From: Perca fluviatilis
Lineage: Eukaryota; Chordata; Actinopteri; Perciformes; Percidae
DNA: 64,000 bases
Direction: 5' to 3'
Assembly: GCF_010015445.1 (NCBI RefSeq)
Contig: NC_053128.1
Location: 13,792,684 to 13,856,683, forward strand
In this document: positions 61,032 through 64,000 of the stretch, piece by piece
How the letters are laid out: each line of letters starts with the position of its first letter
Numbering within the stretch: position 1 is the first letter of the stretch
Notes under the pieces: generated by a model
The model's database searches: none
What the model was told of the DNA's origin: nothing
What the model saw: only the letters and a program-made list of their open reading frames with translations
Program-made: the position numbers and the translations under genes

Positions 61032-61074
<43 letters not shown>
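61032..61074. repeat. (CA)n microsatellite
   Basis: Perfect CA run. Confidence 0.95.
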
Positions 61075-61076
<2 letters not shown>

Positions 61077-61445
61077 TCCTTAAGAGTTTTAAACTCAAGG
61101 TCACACACATATGTACAATCATCTCTTTTTCTGTATGTACGGGAGCTTCACATTTGATAGGGATACACATAAATGCAAACAGAAGCACACAAACTGTCTT
61201 CCATAAACTTAGGTTGTCTCTCATTGCGTGAGAGGGTAAATCTATATGGTGTCATGCCCTGAGGCTTTGATAAATAATGTACCAAATATTTACCTTCTTA
61301 AAAGAAGACTCTTTTATGTATGTAGTTCCTTATTGAAAAGAGGAATATCCCTCGGAGGACTCAACGCACTTTATTGCTATCTAAGACAAACACTTAGCAC
61401 CTAGCCCACAATGCTTCACCCATACATAAATAATTACACTCTTTC

Positions 61446-61450
<5 letters not shown>

Positions 61451-61500
<50 letters not shown>
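61451..61500. repeat. (CA)n microsatellite
   Basis: Twenty-five CA units. Confidence 0.95.
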
Positions 61501-61503
<3 letters not shown>

Positions 61504-61787
61504 ACGCCCCAGTCTAGGGGTGCCTAGGACGCAACATGGAAAGGCCCCATCTTCCCCGTCTCCCAAGTAGCCACAAACAATTAAGTGGTTAGATCAACAA
61601 ATGTATTTATTTTACAAAGGAAAAGATATATGTATAACATAGATGTATAAAGCTTCAGGGTGGCCTAACATAAAAGTAACAAACAAAAAAATTCTAACTG
61701 GGAGATAAGAAACTAACCTAACAAACCAAAAGGGCAAAAGACTTACCTCCCTAACTAACAAAAACAGGAGAAAAGAAGATCAACACA

Positions 61788-62759
61788 CCAGAGGCCTGTA
61801 CTACGAAGCAGGATTTGGCGTTAACGAGCTAACTTCAGGCTCAACCCAGGATTTTCTGTACTACGAAGGTGGATTAGTTGTTATCAGGTTCAATCGCCGT
61901 GGTAACTCATGCTGAACACCTAACCTGGTCGGGAGCAGGTTAAGTTGGAGATCAGAGATCAACCGGTGTAAAAGCACCGCCTACTGACCAATCAATACTC
62001 GATTGATAACGGCGTCACCGTTCTTAGAAGACCAGGCGGAGCTCGGTGCAGAGAGAGAGAGAGAGAGAGAGGTTGCGCTTATAAAAGTTAAAACGTATCG
62101 ACAACCCTGTTAACATTCCCTGATTGGTATTTGTATGAAATATATATATTATAAATGGGAGGGAATTACATATCGGCTTCTTGAGCCGTGTGTCGCCAAT
62201 GCGCACATCGGTTTGAATTATGTTTTTATATTTTTTATTTGCTCTCACGATCGCTTCCCACTGCCAGGGTTGCAACTGAAATTATAGGCTAAAGCAACGA
62301 CAGTTTATGGAAAGCACAAGTGTAATTATGGTCAGATCTTGGTCCTGACTGATGAGGAAGTGATATTAATAAGCGTTGTGATTTAAACATCTACAGCGGC
62401 TATTTATTTAATTTTTTTTGCCAGCTTTCCTTCCTGTTTTAGGAAGCAGCGACTGTATCGCGTTATGCCTGTAAAACCGTGTCTGTGTTCTTCATATTTA
62501 TGTAGAATTATAGTTTGCTCTTCTTGTTTAAAATATGCTGCTCTGGTAGATGTTTGCGATTGGTCGTGGTGTGCAAACACCGCCTCTTTTATGTGAACGC
62601 GCGCGCCGCTGGATTGGGAAACCCTGAGTTGACTGAACTAGTTGATAACCAGCGTCGTAGTACAGGTTATGCGGGACCGCGGTTGTTAGGTTAGGTGAAG
62701 CCGGATAACTGAAAGAAATCCAGGACATGTTGATCTTGCTTCGTAGTACAGGCCTCTGG
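61788..62759. mobile_element. Harbinger-like MITE (AGGCCTGTACTACGAAGC ends)
   Basis: CCAGAGGCCTGTACTACGAA at the left and TTCGTAGTACAGGCCTCTGG at the right are perfect complements of each other. TGTACTACGAAGGTGGATTA recurs internally at 61857, and CGTCGTAGTACAGGTTATG at about 62653, so the ends are duplicated subterminally. If the terminus is AGGCCT, the flanks are CAG and CTG, the CWG-type 3-bp target used by PIF/Harbinger elements but not identical. It contains a short (GA)n at 62050-62072 and no transposase or Myb-like frame. Confidence 0.75.
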
Positions 62760-63031
62760 AGGTCCACCCTTACTTAACAAGCAAAAAACAATATCTAATC
62801 TAAACCAAAAGTACAAAACGTTTGGCCGGTTGGGCAATTAGGAGGATGAGGAATGCCTGCTGCTCACAGACGGCCGCCATCTTGGCTCCTTATAACTGGG
62901 TGGCTTCCCCAGCTGCAGCCAATCACAGGGTCGGGCCTGAACCTCTCCACCAATCCTCAGACAGCTTTGGCACACCTCTTTTTGCATAAACAAATGGAAC
63001 AAAAGAACAGGGCACACACAGCAGAACACAG

Positions 63032-63033
<2 letters not shown>

Positions 63034-63091
<58 letters not shown>
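63034..63091. repeat. (CA)n microsatellite
   Basis: About 29 CA units. Confidence 0.95.
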
Positions 63092-63092
<1 letters not shown>

Positions 63093-63282
63093 ATGACTAC
63101 AGTCATAACACACACACACACAATGCACATGCATGCAGGCACCTCAACAAACTTCCCTTGCGGGTGAGCAGGATGAATGGCTCATTTGTCCTTTATTGAC
63201 AGCAGGATTGATGTTGTCTGATTCCCAGGTGACTCACTTGACCACAGTCAGAATAGACCTCTTCTCAATGCTTTACTAGCTC

Positions 63283-63283
<1 letters not shown>

Positions 63284-63341
<58 letters not shown>
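63284..63341. repeat. (GT)n microsatellite
   Basis: About 28 GT units. Confidence 0.95.
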
Positions 63342-63343
<2 letters not shown>

Positions 63344-64000
63344 GTGATATATTGCAGGTCTCTGCTGCAATGAGTATACATTGATAAGCATTCATTTGGA
63401 GGAACACAGTAAGACAGAGAAAGGGTTGGGAAAGAAAAGTAGAAGTCAGAGTAAGTCTATGTGTGTGTTTTTGTATGTACCTACGCAAATTTCTAATGTT
63501 TAATACCATTTTATTTCTATGAACTAACCTTTGACAGACATCTAATCCATACAAAGTCAATTAAGTCCGGAAAGAGCAGTACACACGTCAACTACTAATG
63601 TGCAGCCGCAAATAATTGAAAAAGTCAACAGGGACTTTATGTTATTGACATTCAATCAAAACCATGATCTTTCACTTTAACCTAACCAAAGTCATACCAA
63701 AGTCACCAATGGTTGTTGCATAAATTAGTAAACCAAAGAAAATTCAAGTTCAGATGTTGTATGCCAACTTGGTTACCATAGAACACAAGTTTACCTGTGG
63801 TAAAAACAATTCTACTGACAGGCCAGGCAGCAAATTCCCTAAGTTATATCAGAAAGCTCAAGACTGTTATAGCGTTCATTGAATCTGTTTACATTATTTT
63901 CCTTTTATATTTTTGGCCAAGCAGAAAACAAATTTAAAATCATATTCCTACATCTACACAGCATCATCATTACTTATACTATAATTATATATTATCATAT

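Larger units (their letters stand above)
60191..61787. other. No gene seen; microsatellite-rich
   Basis: TG/CA runs at 60836-60912, 61032-61074 and 61451-61500, and a GA-rich stretch at 60540-60680. Frames here are translations of these repeats or lack motifs. Confidence 0.55.
62760..64000. other. No gene seen; CA/GT tracts
   Basis: CA run at 63034-63091, a shorter one at 63108-63122 and a GT run at 63284-63341. The rest is AT-rich with no motif or paired repeat. Confidence 0.55.

Overview
The window looks like non-coding nuclear DNA from a ray-finned fish, most likely a percomorph. It is AT-rich, full of (CA)n/(TG)n tracts, and packed with typical teleost mobile elements: Tc1-like, hAT, TTAA-specific and Harbinger-like DNA transposons, LINEs of the CR1/L2/Rex1 group, and tRNA-derived SINEs. 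I found no host protein-coding exon I would defend. The stretch reads as intergenic or large-intron DNA, and all recognisable coding sequence belongs to transposons.

Region 0-12.1 kb is a dense transposon nest. A hAT element (946-6380, 7/8-matching 8-bp target duplication) still carries a BED-zinc-finger exon. It has swallowed a small hAT MITE, the start of a Tol2-like hAT end, and a Tc1-like element whose 327-aa transposase ORF is open with its DD34E triad intact. That Tc1 copy is itself interrupted by a TTAA-flanked foldback element and another hAT, whose terminus supplies the transposase stop codon. About 150 bp further on lies a 5.57-kb foldback element (6528-12096) with arms over 1 kb long that remain very similar.

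Region 12.1-22.9 kb is mostly unique or unrecognised DNA. It holds one tRNA-derived SINE and a complete but dead Tc1 copy (17496-19118) with both inverted repeats and TA duplications. Region 22.9-26.6 kb is a near-full-length but broken LINE on the minus strand, with endonuclease and reverse transcriptase motifs. Region 26.6-44.1 kb is unique DNA with retroposon tails, several MITEs with readable target duplications, a repeat unit containing telomere-like CCCTAA motifs, and two back-to-back TTAA elements sharing one TTAA.

Region 44.1-54.3 kb is mostly microsatellites and pyrimidine-rich unique DNA. Region 54.3-60.2 kb holds a LINE 3' fragment, then a second giant palindrome (55439-60051). Only one arm of it carries a 1.1-kb hAT MITE; the other arm preserves the empty site. 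Its arms and loop contain exon-like pieces (splice-like borders, a short ORF, AATAAA), which makes it the best candidate for an undescribed unit. Region 60.2-64 kb has microsatellites and one Harbinger-like MITE.

The elements do not form a pathway. They form a record of successive insertions whose order can be read from target-site duplications and empty sites. Family names rest on recognised motifs and remembered repeat families, not on a database search.
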